Notes: generated by a model from the sequence alone, not told the origin. A stretch of 64,000 nucleotides of DNA from Porphyromonas cangingivalis (GCF_900638305.1 NZ_LR134506.1:186001-250000), one strand, 5' to 3'; shown: positions 8,040-18,626, counted from the stretch's first letter. Made by a program: numbers and translations.

Positions 8040-9767
8040 ATGAAACGTGCACTTTTTTTGATTACATGCTTTATTTTGCTTTTCTCGTGTGCAGAGAAGA
8101 ACAATAAGATGGATCTCATCGAGGCCATCAAAATCAAGGCAGACAAGACTACAATTGCTGCGGATGGAGTTGATATGGTTACGCTCACTGCCGTGGCGCA
8201 GAACGAAGCCGACTTAACATCTCGTGTGACATTTACGGTCAATGACAAAAAACTTGACGGTAATACCTTTAAAACTGATAAGCCCGGGACATATAAATTT
8301 GCTGCAAGTTTAGATAACATCGAATCTGATGAAATAACGGTTACAGCTACCGCTAAAGAGGCAACTCTTGTCTTGACGAGTGATAAGGGTTCTGTCCTTG
8401 CAGGTAATCCTAAAGATTGGATCACTTTCAATGTGAAAGATAAGAATGGCCAAGACATTACGGATAACTGTGATTTCTTTATTGATAATGAGCGTATTGT
8501 AGGAAATAAGTTTCGTGCAAAAAATGAAGGTCAGTACAAGGCTATCGCTAAACGTGGCGATGAGTTTTCGAATGAATTGACCATCCAGGCCAACAAGATG
8601 CAAGATATCATCCTCCAAGTGGATAAGGTCGAACTTTTCCTTGATGGAAAAGATAAGGCTACGTTTAAGGTTTACAACAAGGATAACGAAGACTTGACCA
8701 CGAGAGCACAAATCTTCATCAATGATAAGCCTATCGAAGGTAATGTCTTCGTTCCAACTGCAGTCGGTCTGTTTAGGGTCACAGCGGATTTTAACGGTAA
8801 CAAGTCCAATCAGGTGTCCATCACAGTCAAGGAGCCAATTAAGTATAATCTTGTCGTGAAGGTGAGCAAGGAAAGGCTTGTCAGTGATGGTGTTGACGTC
8901 GTGTCATTGAGATGTATAAATACCCTTGATGAAGATAGAGACTTGACAAAAAAGGTTAAATTCTATTTAGATGGGCGTGAGTTGGATAAGAATTACTTCA
9001 ATACCACCCAAAACAAGCAGTTTAAGATAACTGCGAAATTAGGAGAAGAAGTCACTAAGGAGGAAGTGATGGTTACTTCTCAGAGCGAATATGTTCCGAC
9101 ACCAAGGGTGTACTTCGAATTATTTACAGGAACCTGGTGTCCATACTGTCCAAGACTTGTTATCCCGGTCATGGATAAACTTTGTGATGAGCCTCAGGTT
9201 GTGGCTTCTGGTGTCCATGGAGGTAGGGATAAGTTTGCAACGAGTGAAGGCCAACGTCTATTTAATGCTTACGGATTGGAGGGATATCCAACTATAGTAG
9301 TTGGAAGAGATAAAAATAACCAAGCCAAGAACAGATCAGATATCATTAACAGAATACCAGAAAGTACTCCAATCGGTATGGCCGTTTACACTACTATCAC
9401 TGGCTCTGCTCTTGATGTGGATATGACGATCAAGAGTACTGAAACTCTCAATGATTTGAAATGGGTTGTCATCATAGTTGAGGATAAATTGATTGCAGAT
9501 CAAGCCAATGCAGTATATCCTAAATATGGAAATCCTATACGTGATATGGAGCATAGGTATGTCTATCGCAAGACGCATAGCTCTTCTATCTGGGGTGAGC
9601 CTATCAGTTTAACAGCCAATGAGGTTATGAAGAAGAAGTTTACAGTGCAATTAGATAGCTCTTGGAAAGCTGAAAATTGTAACTTGTTTATCATTATCAC
9701 AAAGGCGAGTGACAATACCGTAATCACCGCACAGAAGGTTGAAGCCGGCAGTGCTTCCGGTTACTAA
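8040..9767 (+). CDS. Omp28-related lipoprotein with four Ig-like repeats and a CPYC thioredoxin-fold domain
   Basis: A 575-residue envelope protein. The N-terminus has a lipoprotein signal (LLFSC, acylated Cys17). Residues about 28-348 form four related units of about 80 residues, each with the pattern (A/S)DG.D...T..V.N...D.T....F.ID....GN.F..T..G.Y......G..SNE..V, reminiscent of bacterial Ig-like domains. Residues about 357-460 resemble Omp28: YFELFTGTWCPYCP with Cys367/Cys370, a VHGGRDKF segment and a GLEGYPTIVVGRD segment with a cis-Pro loop. Omp28 of P. gingivalis is a surface protein; the CxxC and cis-Pro suggest redox activity. It heads an operon with a TlpA-like protein and a DUF6029 protein (gaps 37 and 31 bases). 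The substrate is unknown. Confidence 0.85.
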   Translation: MKRALFLITCFILLFSCAEKNNKMDLIEAIKIKADKTTIAADGVDMVTLTAVAQNEADLTSRVTFTVNDKKLDGNTFKTDKPGTYKFAASLDNIESDEITVTATAKEATLVLTSDKGSVLAGNPKDWITFNVKDKNGQDITDNCDFFIDNERIVGNKFRAKNEGQYKAIAKRGDEFSNELTIQANKMQDIILQVDKVELFLDGKDKATFKVYNKDNEDLTTRAQIFINDKPIEGNVFVPTAVGLFRVTADFNGNKSNQVSITVKEPIKYNLVVKVSKERLVSDGVDVVSLRCINTLDEDRDLTKKVKFYLDGRELDKNYFNTTQNKQFKITAKLGEEVTKEEVMVTSQSEYVPTPRVYFELFTGTWCPYCPRLVIPVMDKLCDEPQVVASGVHGGRDKFATSEGQRLFNAYGLEGYPTIVVGRDKNNQAKNRSDIINRIPESTPIGMAVYTTITGSALDVDMTIKSTETLNDLKWVVIIVEDKLIADQANAVYPKYGNPIRDMEHRYVYRKTHSSSIWGEPISLTANEVMKKKFTVQLDSSWKAENCNLFIIITKASDNTVITAQKVEAGSASGY

Positions 9768-9804
9768 TGAAAGTACTAATTTCTTAATAGCAAGATATTA
9801 ACTT

Positions 9805-10275
9805 ATGAAAAAGATTATATTTTTCCTTGTAATGATGTGTGCGGGTTTGATCTGCACACATGCTCAGAATGTAAACATCGAAAACTTGAAGGGTGAGAAA
9901 ATTTTGTTCTCTGATCTCATCAAGGGAGACAAACCTGTTATCGTCTCTTTTTGGGCAACTTGGTGCAAACCTTGTCTTATGGAGATGGATGCTCTCAAGG
10001 AGATCAAAGAAGAGTGGGAAGGTAAGATTCGTATCGTGTCTATCTCTATCGATGACTCTCGCTCTAAGAATAAGGTGCCTTCGTTTGTCAAAGGACGCAA
10101 CTATCCTTTTGAGATATACATGGACAGTAATCAAGAGTTATACAAAAAACTTAATGTCCTTAATGTGCCTTTTCTCTTCATTTTCAGTAATGGTAAGCAA
10201 GTCTACAAACACAGTGGGTACAGCCCTGGTGATGAGGAGTACTTGCTTGAAGAGGCAATGAAGTATGTCAAGTAA
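9805..10275 (+). CDS. TlpA-like periplasmic thioredoxin
   Basis: A 156-residue protein with a signal peptide (about 1-20, MKKIIFFLVMMCAGLICTHA) and a single thioredoxin fold. The active site is FWATWCKPC with Cys54 and Cys57, and the cis-Pro loop is LNVPFLFIF (about 120). This is the TlpA/ResA class that reduces or transfers disulfides in the periplasm. It lies between the Omp28-like lipoprotein, which has its own CPYC, and a DUF6029 outer-membrane protein; the arrangement suggests that this protein passes electrons to the Omp28-like partner, which is inference. Confidence 0.88.
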   Translation: MKKIIFFLVMMCAGLICTHAQNVNIENLKGEKILFSDLIKGDKPVIVSFWATWCKPCLMEMDALKEIKEEWEGKIRIVSISIDDSRSKNKVPSFVKGRNYPFEIYMDSNQELYKKLNVLNVPFLFIFSNGKQVYKHSGYSPGDEEYLLEEAMKYVK

Positions 10276-10306
10276 ATATACATCAGAGCAATAATAAGGA
10301 TAAAGT

Positions 10307-11884
10307 ATGAATAAGTTTATCATAAGTTTACTCGTATCTTCAGCCCTGTTGTCGACACTTACAGTGTCGGCACAGGAGCGGAAGAAAGATTGGGGAACGA
10401 TTCACGGTGGGATAGAAAGTAATGCCATCTTGTACAAAAAAGATGAAGCCAACCCCGATGGACAGAAGCATGGGAACAATACGTACCTTAATCTGAAGTA
10501 TGACTATAAGAACTTGGGAGCCGGATTACAGTACGAGATCTTTGAGCCTCCGTTGAAAGGACATCCTGAAGAACTCAAAGGTAATGGCTTGGTACAGTAC
10601 TATGTCGGTTATTCGAATGATAAGTTGAGTGTCACTGCTGGTAGTTTTTATGAGCAGTTTGGTAGCGGACTTATTTTTCGTGCTTTTGAAGAGCGCTCTC
10701 TCGGTATAAACAACTCCCTCAGGGGACTCAATGTGAAGTATACTCCGACTGATTGGCTTCGAATTAAGCTCATGGGAGGACAGCCACGCAGATACATCAC
10801 CTATGCTGATGCCATCATTGGAGGTGGAGATGCCGATGTGACTATCTCTAGACTTTGGAACAAGGATGGAAGCTATGACATTACTCTTGGAGGTGCTTGG
10901 GTGACAAAGAAGAATACCAAAAGTATTCCTGAGTCTGTTGACCCTAAGATGATGCATCTTTACAGTATGCGCGGAGGATTTAGTGCCGGAGGATTCAATC
11001 TTGGTGCAGAGTACACCATCAAGGGAATGGGTCAGTCTTTCTCTCCTTATGTACAGAAGTTCCTCAAAGAGAGTGGTACAGCTCTGCTTGTCAATCTTGA
11101 CTATCTGCGTAATGACTTTGGAGTGTCCGGGGTATTTCGTCGAGTAGAGCATATGGATTTTCGTATCGACAATAAGTTGCAACAAATCTATGTCCCCATG
11201 AACTACATCCCAGCCTTGACCAAACAGCATAAGTATGCGCTACCCTCTCTTTATCCTCATCAGACCAATACATCCGGAGAAATAGGTGGTCAGGTTGATG
11301 TGTATTACAATCTTTCAGGAGACTGGCTTGGTAAGTATCCACTCAAGCTTGCACTCAATGCCTCTTATTACAACTCTCTTGGACGTAATCCTATGGAGAC
11401 TATGCCATTTTTTGGACGTGAAGGCTCAAAGTTATTTAGCGAGATCTCGTTGGAAATGGGTAAGCGTTTTTCTCGTGCCATCATGATCAATACTGGTCTG
11501 CACTATCAAGAGGTCGATCACAATACCCTTCTTTACAAGTCTTTTGCTCAGGTTGTCGATATCCTTTGGAAGATGAGCAAGAAGGCTTCTCTCCGTACTG
11601 AACTTCAACATATGACAACGGATATGGAAGAGAAAGGATGGATTTACGGCCTTGTTGAATTTGGTTTTGCTCCACACTTTACTGTCTTTGGTAGCGATAT
11701 GTATAGTTATGCAGCTGAAAAGAAAGAACATTATTACAATGTTGGGGGAAGTTTTACTTATGGGAGTCTTCGCGTAATGCTTAGTTATGGTCGTACCAGA
11801 GCCGGAGTTCAATGTGTCGGAGGTATATGTCGATATGTCCCTGAGTACACCGGACTGACTGGAACACTATCTTATGTTTTTTAG
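10307..11884 (+). CDS. DUF6029-family outer-membrane protein
   Basis: A 525-residue protein with a cleavable signal (to about residue 22, TLTVSAQE), then a string of alternating polar/hydrophobic strands with many Tyr and Gly and a C-terminus ending in aromatic SYVF, as in outer-membrane beta barrels. The segments GNTTYLNLKYDY-like (here GNNTYLNLKYDY), GSGLIFRAFEER and GIYRYVPEYTGL-like (here GGICRYVPEYTGL) match what I recall of the DUF6029 family, found in Bacteroidetes next to TlpA and Omp28 genes. No enzymatic motif is visible and the function is not known. It is the last gene of the three-gene operon. Confidence 0.75.
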   Translation: MNKFIISLLVSSALLSTLTVSAQERKKDWGTIHGGIESNAILYKKDEANPDGQKHGNNTYLNLKYDYKNLGAGLQYEIFEPPLKGHPEELKGNGLVQYYVGYSNDKLSVTAGSFYEQFGSGLIFRAFEERSLGINNSLRGLNVKYTPTDWLRIKLMGGQPRRYITYADAIIGGGDADVTISRLWNKDGSYDITLGGAWVTKKNTKSIPESVDPKMMHLYSMRGGFSAGGFNLGAEYTIKGMGQSFSPYVQKFLKESGTALLVNLDYLRNDFGVSGVFRRVEHMDFRIDNKLQQIYVPMNYIPALTKQHKYALPSLYPHQTNTSGEIGGQVDVYYNLSGDWLGKYPLKLALNASYYNSLGRNPMETMPFFGREGSKLFSEISLEMGKRFSRAIMINTGLHYQEVDHNTLLYKSFAQVVDILWKMSKKASLRTELQHMTTDMEEKGWIYGLVEFGFAPHFTVFGSDMYSYAAEKKEHYYNVGGSFTYGSLRVMLSYGRTRAGVQCVGGICRYVPEYTGLTGTLSYVF

Positions 11885-12034
11885 TGGTATTAGACTGACC
11901 CCCATAATAAATACTTAAGCTTTGGTTACTGAAGTGAGTTTATAGTAACTTGAGGATTATATTTATAACTAGCAGTTCTACCCTCAGATACCGATACTCT
12001 CTTTTGCTTTTTATAGTTCTGTGGGTTTTATTGA

Positions 12035-12078
12035 AACAAAAAAGAGACTGACAAAATCTTGTCAGTCTCTTTTTTGTT
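12035..12078. terminator. Bidirectional terminator between the DUF6029 gene and fabD
   Basis: AACAAAAAAGAGACTGAC (12035-12052) pairs perfectly with GTCAGTCTCTTTTTTGTT (12061-12078); A and T runs on both sides make it work for converging genes. Confidence 0.85.
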
Positions 12079-12095
12079 ATTAGTTTGTTTTCCGT

Positions 12096-12977
12096 TTATA
12101 GTCCGGTTTCTGCATTTACAGTTGGTTCTATTTTCTTTATTAAGCCTTGAAGAACTTTGCCCGGACCATATTCCGCAAAGTATGTTGCTCCATCTGTGAC
12201 CATATTGTGTACAGTCTGTGTCCAAAGAACGGGAGCTGTGAGTTGTTTGACAAGATTTGTACGGATGGACTCAGCATCAGTATAAGGTTTGGCATCTACG
12301 TTCTGATACACGGGGCATTTTGCGTCATTGAAGTGTGTATTTGCGATAGCTTCAGCAAGCTGTCCTCTCGCAGACTCCATAAATGGACTGTGAAATGCTC
12401 CACTTACACTCAATGGGAGAGCTCTCTTTGCACCGGCATCCTTTGCTGCAACGCAAGCTAATTCAACACCCTTGACTGACCCCGAGATAACGACTTGTCC
12501 GGGGCAGTTGAAGTTGGCAGGAATGACGACTTCTCCCTCAATTTTCGAACAAATATCGGAGATTACATCATCATCGAGACCTAAGATGGCAGCCATGGTA
12601 GAAGGAGCCTCTTCACAAGATTTTTGCATTGCTTGAGCGCGTTGAGACACAAGTCTCAGAGCATCTTCGAACGAAAGAACCTCTGCGAGAGCAAGAGCTG
12701 TAAATTCACCAAGAGAGTGTCCCGCAACCATGTCAGGGGTGATACTTGATGTCCTCACCTTTGCACTTATATAGGAGTGAATAAATACTGCAGGTTGAGT
12801 CACTTTTGTTTGCTTGAGCTCTTCATCAGTGCCGGCAAACATAATATCTGTAATCCTGAAGTTGAGTACCTCATTAGCAATCTCAAAGAGTCTACGAGCT
12901 TCCTCAGAAGAGTCGTAAAGATCTTTACCCATTCCGACAAACTGAGAGCCTTGCCCTGGAAAAACGAATGCATTCAT
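12096..12977 (-). CDS. fabD: Malonyl-CoA:ACP transacylase
   Basis: FabD loads malonyl groups onto acyl carrier protein in fatty acid synthesis. The 293-residue product has FPGQGSQ (6-12), the nucleophile motif GHSLGE with Ser88, the VSGAFHSPFM block with the catalytic His near 198, and the typical C-terminus EYGPGKVLQGLIKKI. The first residues MNAFVFPGQG fix the start. A promoter is visible overlapping the end of mutY (13024-13053), so fabD can be transcribed alone as well as by read-through from prs-mutY. Confidence 0.96.
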   Translation of the reverse strand: MNAFVFPGQGSQFVGMGKDLYDSSEEARRLFEIANEVLNFRITDIMFAGTDEELKQTKVTQPAVFIHSYISAKVRTSSITPDMVAGHSLGEFTALALAEVLSFEDALRLVSQRAQAMQKSCEEAPSTMAAILGLDDDVISDICSKIEGEVVIPANFNCPGQVVISGSVKGVELACVAAKDAGAKRALPLSVSGAFHSPFMESARGQLAEAIANTHFNDAKCPVYQNVDAKPYTDAESIRTNLVKQLTAPVLWTQTVHNMVTDGATYFAEYGPGKVLQGLIKKIEPTVNAETGL

Positions 12978-13023
12978 AATATTATCTGTAATTATAAATA
13001 GTGATTTTTTGCTACAATTCGCC

Positions 13024-13053
13024 CAAAGATACGAAAACTACCTTTTATTTCAA
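13024..13053 (-). promoter_or_regulatory. Promoter of fabD
   Basis: On the minus strand TTG (plus-strand CAA at 13051-13053) and TATCTTTG (13031-13024) are separated by 19 bases. It overlaps the last codons of mutY. Confidence 0.7.
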
Positions 13054-14154
13054 GTTTTTATCCAGAAATTCACGTAGAGGTTTAGGGAAGGCATACTCTG
13101 AATGCCTGCTGATTGGTATGGCTTCCAAGCCTAAATAAGATAAATCAATATGTTCGGGCAAGTGAATCGTGTGTATGTTGATGTTCAGTAGCCTGTGTGT
13201 CAAACGGTGTGTAGTGGTGTATGAATGGGAGATCTTTAGCTCTTCTTCTCCTGTGTTTATTTTTAGGTCTGGAAGTAAACTCAATGGAGCCGAATGAGCT
13301 TTATCAGATAAATGAAGAGGTAACTGATACAACCCTTTCCAAATAGACTGCTTGTTCCTTTTTTCACCCCATATATATTCGCCCTGAATGAGAAGAAAGA
13401 AATCAAGATACAGCTCCTTGACAATCATCTTTTTAGCCTTTACCGGGCGAAGTGTAATTGTGGGTGAATGTGCACACTTACAAACTTTTTGTATGGGGCA
13501 TTCATCACATTTGGGTGATTTTGGTGTACATATCATGGCTCCCAAATCCATTATACCTTGATTGTAGATGCCCGGATATTGGGGATCCAACAATTCTTGT
13601 GCCAGTGCTCTAAATGCCTTTTGTCCCATACTTGTATCGATAGGTACATCGATGTCTAAAACACGACTGAGAACCCGATAAACATTACCATCAACTACAG
13701 CAAGAGGTTCGTTGTAAGCTATCGACATAATGGCAGCCAAGGTATAGGGTCCTATTCCCTTGAGTTTACTGACATCTTCTACTGCTTTAGGAAATACTCC
13801 CGAGTGATATTGAACGATACTTTGCGCAGCTTTATGAAGGTTGTGTGCCCTTGAGTAGTAACCAAGTCCCTGCCATATCAGTAGAAGATCACTTTCCGGA
13901 CTTGCTGCCAATGCTTTCACATCAGGATAACGTTCGATGAAACGAAGATAGTAATCCAACCCTTGAATGACCTGTGTTTGTTGTAAGATAACTTCAGAAA
14001 TCCATATCTTATAAGGATCATTCGTCTCCCTCCATGGTAGTCTACGTCCGTTGAGTTCGTACCACTCTATTAGAGCTTGACGAAAATAGGTCACTATCCC
14101 TTTGTCAATCAAGGTGTCGGGATAGTGACCTGCTGTATTATTGTTTAGTTTCAA
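13045..14154 (-). CDS. mutY: A/G-specific adenine glycosylase
   Basis: MutY removes adenine mispaired with 8-oxoguanine. The 369-residue protein has LPWRETNDPYKIWISEVILQ with catalytic Glu54 followed by QTQV, the helix-hairpin-helix LKGIGPYTLAAI (131-142), catalytic Asp155 in VVDGNVYRVLSR, and an iron-sulfur site C209-x6-C216-x2-C219-x5-C225. A NUDIX-like C-terminal domain for 8-oxoG recognition follows (WKGLYQLPL near 285). It follows prs after 24 bases on the same strand. Confidence 0.96.
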   Translation of the reverse strand: MKLNNNTAGHYPDTLIDKGIVTYFRQALIEWYELNGRRLPWRETNDPYKIWISEVILQQTQVIQGLDYYLRFIERYPDVKALAASPESDLLLIWQGLGYYSRAHNLHKAAQSIVQYHSGVFPKAVEDVSKLKGIGPYTLAAIMSIAYNEPLAVVDGNVYRVLSRVLDIDVPIDTSMGQKAFRALAQELLDPQYPGIYNQGIMDLGAMICTPKSPKCDECPIQKVCKCAHSPTITLRPVKAKKMIVKELYLDFFLLIQGEYIWGEKRNKQSIWKGLYQLPLHLSDKAHSAPLSLLPDLKINTGEEELKISHSYTTTHRLTHRLLNINIHTIHLPEHIDLSYLGLEAIPISRHSEYAFPKPLREFLDKNLK

Positions 14155-14178
14155 GTCTTGTAGGCTCGGTAGGTGAGA

Positions 14179-15120
14179 TTATAGATTGTAAAGAAGGCTG
14201 ATAGATTCGTGCGAACTAACTCTTCGGATAGCTTCAGCAAACATCTTTGCCACCGAAAGGATACGGACATTCTTCCCCCCTCCATGATAAGGTATTGAGT
14301 TGGTGAAGATCATTTCGTTCAAAGCAGATTGCTCGATACGAGAAGTGGCAGGATCACTCATCACAGCATGGCTGGCAATAGCCCTGACTGACTTGGCTCC
14401 ATTTTCCATCATCAAATTGGCAGCCTTGGTGATGGTGCCGGCTGTGTCCACGATGTCATCGATAAGTAGCACATCCTTACCCTCCACATCACCGATGATC
14501 CTCATCTCATCGACCACGTTGGCCTTAAGTCTCGACTTATGACAGATGACCATTGGCACTCCAAAGTATTTTGCGTAAGAGTTGGCACGCTTAGTCCCAC
14601 CAACGTCAGGAGTGGCGATGACAAGATTTTCGAGACTGAGGTTGTCTTTTATATACTCTGTGAATACACTTGATGCGTAAAGGTGATCCACAGGTACATT
14701 GAAAAATCCCTGAATCTGATCAGCATGTAGATCCATTGTGATCAAGCGAGATATCCCTGCTGCACACAACATATCTGCGATGAGCTTGGCCCCGATAGAG
14801 ACACGAGGTTTGTCCTTTCTGTCCTGACGAGCCCAGCCAAAGTAGGGGATAACCGCTACGATATAGTGAGCACTGGCGCGTTTGGCTGCATCGACCATGA
14901 GTAGGAGCTCAAGCAGGTTGTCCGCAGTAGGAAATGTAGACTGCACCAAATAAACGTCTTTACCACGGATAGATTCTTCGTAGTACACAGCAAACTCACC
15001 GTCCGCAAATCTGTCTACCTTCATCTTGCCAAGGGGGCAATTGAGATACTTACATATTTCCTCTGTGAGGTACTGACTCTTAGTGCCTGCAAAGACAAGA
15101 AAATTATTCTCTTGATTCAT
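14179..15120 (-). CDS. prs: Ribose-phosphate pyrophosphokinase
   Basis: PRPP synthase makes phosphoribosyl pyrophosphate from ribose 5-phosphate and ATP for nucleotides, His and Trp. The 313-residue product has FADGEFAVYYEESIRG (38-53), YFGWARQDRKDKPR (about 94-107), the metal/ATP segment MDLHADQIQGFF (about 129-140), the PRPP-binding loop VLLIDDIVDTAGTI (about 220-233) and STIPYHGG-like SIPYHGGGKN. This is a class I enzyme of usual length. It is probably the first gene of prs-mutY(-fabD). Confidence 0.97.
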   Translation of the reverse strand: MNQENNFLVFAGTKSQYLTEEICKYLNCPLGKMKVDRFADGEFAVYYEESIRGKDVYLVQSTFPTADNLLELLLMVDAAKRASAHYIVAVIPYFGWARQDRKDKPRVSIGAKLIADMLCAAGISRLITMDLHADQIQGFFNVPVDHLYASSVFTEYIKDNLSLENLVIATPDVGGTKRANSYAKYFGVPMVICHKSRLKANVVDEMRIIGDVEGKDVLLIDDIVDTAGTITKAANLMMENGAKSVRAIASHAVMSDPATSRIEQSALNEMIFTNSIPYHGGGKNVRILSVAKMFAEAIRRVSSHESISLLYNL

Positions 15121-15183
15121 CTGGATTTAATATTATAGGAATTCAATAGGGTAAATTTTGCCAAGCTGTTGGTTAATATGCTA

Positions 15184-15191
15184 CAAAAATA
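15184..15191 (-). promoter_or_regulatory. Putative -7 element of prs
   Basis: On the minus strand TATTTTTG fits TAnnTTTG about 64 bases upstream of the prs ATG. A TTG lies 22 bases further up (plus-strand 15214-15216), slightly too far. The rest of 15192-15621 shows no gene, tRNA or rRNA segment that I can recognise. Confidence 0.35.
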
Positions 15192-15621
15192 CCAAACTAA
15201 ATCGACATAGTCCCAAAAAATACGGAGAATTTGTGGTACAACTTTCCACTCTTCTAATCAAATCTTTTGCAATCAGCTATTTCCATATTCCAATACACAA
15301 CGATACCCGAAAAGTTCCTAGTATAACGCCAGTTCGATCTAAGAAAATATGCCGTAAAACAAGTAAGCAACTGTAAATCAATCTGTTTTTTTGTTTTGTT
15401 TTAGTAGGATAATTGCAAAGAAGAGCCAACATCTAAGTCTTTGGGACTCAGACACAAGTAAAAAGACATCTGAGAGCAATGTAAGCACCTGGAAAATCTC
15501 GCGTAAAAAACTAAACATTATAATAATCAGTACATTACATCTCTTCCTTATATCGAACTGACGTTAGTATAGATCTAAAATAAGCTTTATAACCGATGCT
15601 GATCCTCCGCAAAACTTACAT

Positions 15622-15667
15622 AATAAAAAGATCGTGTGCTGTGAAAAAAACTCACAACACACGATCT
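15622..15667 (-). terminator. Terminator of the 16S rRNA transcript
   Basis: On the minus strand AGATCGTGTGTTGTGA (15667-15652) pairs with TCACAGCACACGATCT (15644-15629; one mismatch) around a T-rich loop, followed by TTTTATT. It lies only about 80 bases beyond the 16S 3' end, so transcription stops before any 23S gene. Confidence 0.8.
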
Positions 15668-15675
15668 ATATAATT

Positions 15676-15742
15676 CATATTGAAGGACAAAAGCAGGACT
15701 ATAGCGACAACTATTGTCTTTATACTTAACAAGATCTCAGAG
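15676..15742 (-). other. 3' half of the pre-16S processing stem
   Basis: Plus-strand CATATTGAAGGACAAAAG (15676-15693) is the complement, with one bulged base, of CTTTTGTCTTCAATATG in the 5' leader (17402-17418). Nearer the gene, TTATACTTAACAAGATCT with CAGAG (15720-15742) is largely complementary to the leader at 17310-17341. In rRNA precursors such stems bring both ends together for RNase III cutting. Their presence on both sides shows that this 3' flank belongs to this 16S gene. Confidence 0.7.
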
Positions 15743-15747
15743 TCTCC

Positions 15748-17280
<1,533 letters not shown>

Positions 17281-17309
17281 TTGAAATAAATTTGTTTGTT
17301 GTTCCTTTG

Positions 17310-17418
17310 CTCTAAGATCTGTTATTCGATTTAAGTATAAAATTGACCGAGGAAATAATTACATTTCCCTTATACAATGCTGTCAAGTTCTATTGTCTAT
17401 ACTTTTGTCTTCAATATG
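17310..17418 (-). other. 5' half of the pre-16S processing stem in the leader
   Basis: The leader holds two blocks complementary to the 16S trailer: plus-strand 17402-17418 (CTTTTGTCTTCAATATG) with 15676-15693, and 17310-17341 (CTCTAAGATCT...TTTAAGTATAAA) with 15719-15742. Non-coding; short reading frames here are not genes. Confidence 0.65.
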
Positions 17419-17490
17419 TCTATGATCTCTTTCTTTTTGAAAACTAACCATATGTTTTTGGAGCACGATGGTTGTTTTTGTTTTCGGGTG

Positions 17491-17520
17491 CAAAGTTACG
17501 ACTTATTTTTAATCCTGCAA
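17491..17520 (-). promoter_or_regulatory. Promoter of the 16S rRNA gene
   Basis: On the minus strand TTG (plus-strand CAA 17518-17520) and TAACTTTG (17498-17491) are 19 bases apart, an exact Bacteroidetes promoter. It starts a leader of about 200 bases before the mature 16S. Confidence 0.75.
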
Positions 17521-17645
17521 GTGTTCCCTAGGAGATTTTCTGCCAAGATAAGGTCCCTGAGTCTCTTTTGTAATTATGCTACACACGGGTGTAAGCAGCT
17601 AATGATGCTTTGTTAGAGAAAATTACAGATCACCGTGATTGAGGG

Positions 17646-17696
17646 TTATGCTAATCTTAAAGAAAACAGGTTTAAGGCCACTTCAAATTAGCATAA
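17646..17696. repeat. Two-part inverted repeat after the coiled-coil protein gene
   Basis: TTATGCTAAT (17646-17655) with ATTAGCATAA (17687-17696), and inside it CTTAAA (17656-17661) with TTTAAG (17671-17676). It sits just beyond the stop of the gene at 17711 and could act as its terminator, but no T run follows on that strand. Confidence 0.5.
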
Positions 17697-17710
17697 ACAA
17701 AGATATTTTT

Positions 17711-18427
17711 TTACCACTGCAAGAACTGATAGCTGATACCTATACCTACATAGGGACCGACACCGGTGGATAATTTATTGTCTGAAAAGTTGTAGATAGA
17801 TGTCGCTCCGACACCTGCTTGTATGCCGATTCCCCAACGTCTTGGTTTGCGGTACTTCGTAACTTGTGGATCGACAAAACTATCAAGCTTGGTAAACGTG
17901 ATGTTATCGTTCTTGCTACGTGCGATGACTTTATGATCTTTTGTAAAGTATACTTCAATAGGGATATCCAGTTGGTAAGCAAAACGGTCAAGATAAACGC
18001 TGTCTTTTTGTATTCTGACAAAACTATTGGCATCTATGACTTGATCCGAAAAACGTATATTGACCAAGCTGTCAAGTGTATAGTTTATGATGTTTTTCTG
18101 GATGATGGTATCCCTCGTTTTTATACCAATATTTGCTCCCGAGATGAGTAGCCTTCTCATCTTACGCTCGAGAGATTGGATGTTTTCATGCATTTCTTTA
18201 TTCAGATCCTTTAGCTCTTTTACAGTTGTGATATAGGATTTTTTTTCAGCATAGAGTTTACCATTCGTATCCTTTAGTGTACGTATGCTATCTAACACTA
18301 CTGTGACATTTTGCTCAGCAATATGGAGTTTATCTCTGAGGGTTCGATTCCAAATGAATGTACCTATCTGTGACAGTAGCAGCACAAGTACGATCGAGCC
18401 TAAAATAACGTTCTTTTTCATAGTCAT
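17711..18427 (-). CDS. Membrane-anchored coiled-coil protein of unknown function
   Basis: A 238-residue protein I do not recognise with certainty. Residues about 5-25 form a hydrophobic signal anchor (NVILGSIVLVLLLSQIGTFI). Residues about 30-95 are a charged heptad region likely to form a coiled coil. The middle (about 100-200) is mixed, with DTIIQKNIINYTLDSLVNIR, and the C-terminus (about 200-238) reads GIGIQAGVGAT...GVGPYVGIGISYQFLQW, alternating as membrane beta strands do and ending in an aromatic. Similar small proteins occur in Bacteroidetes phages and mobile elements (DUF6549/DUF6808-like), but that link is from memory. It stands alone between the 16S and groEL. A start at the second Met (two codons later) is equally possible. 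Confidence 0.7.
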   Translation of the reverse strand: MTMKKNVILGSIVLVLLLSQIGTFIWNRTLRDKLHIAEQNVTVVLDSIRTLKDTNGKLYAEKKSYITTVKELKDLNKEMHENIQSLERKMRRLLISGANIGIKTRDTIIQKNIINYTLDSLVNIRFSDQVIDANSFVRIQKDSVYLDRFAYQLDIPIEVYFTKDHKVIARSKNDNITFTKLDSFVDPQVTKYRKPRRWGIGIQAGVGATSIYNFSDNKLSTGVGPYVGIGISYQFLQW

Positions 18428-18626
18428 TTGATTTTATTCATTGTATTGACTCATATACTCATAACTTGTCTTCCCACGGATCATAACAAACTGAGAGTCC
18501 ACTGAGTGAAAGTGTTGTGATCGATGGATAGAGCAATTAACTATTTACAATATAGGTGTTTATATCGAGATAAACAAATCTGTACTCATCGGATAAAACG
18601 ACTACTCAGATTCATTTTACCATGAT

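Noticed and set aside
15121-15747. Remnants of 23S rRNA or spacer tRNA behind the 16S gene
   Set aside because: Read on both strands, the stretch shows only processing sequences, a terminator and unrecognised DNA; no rRNA or tRNA motif.
18330-18360. A GGTTCGATTCC segment like a tRNA T-arm
   Set aside because: It is inside the coding sequence 17711-18427 and no acceptor or anticodon stem fits around it. No tRNA was found in the window.
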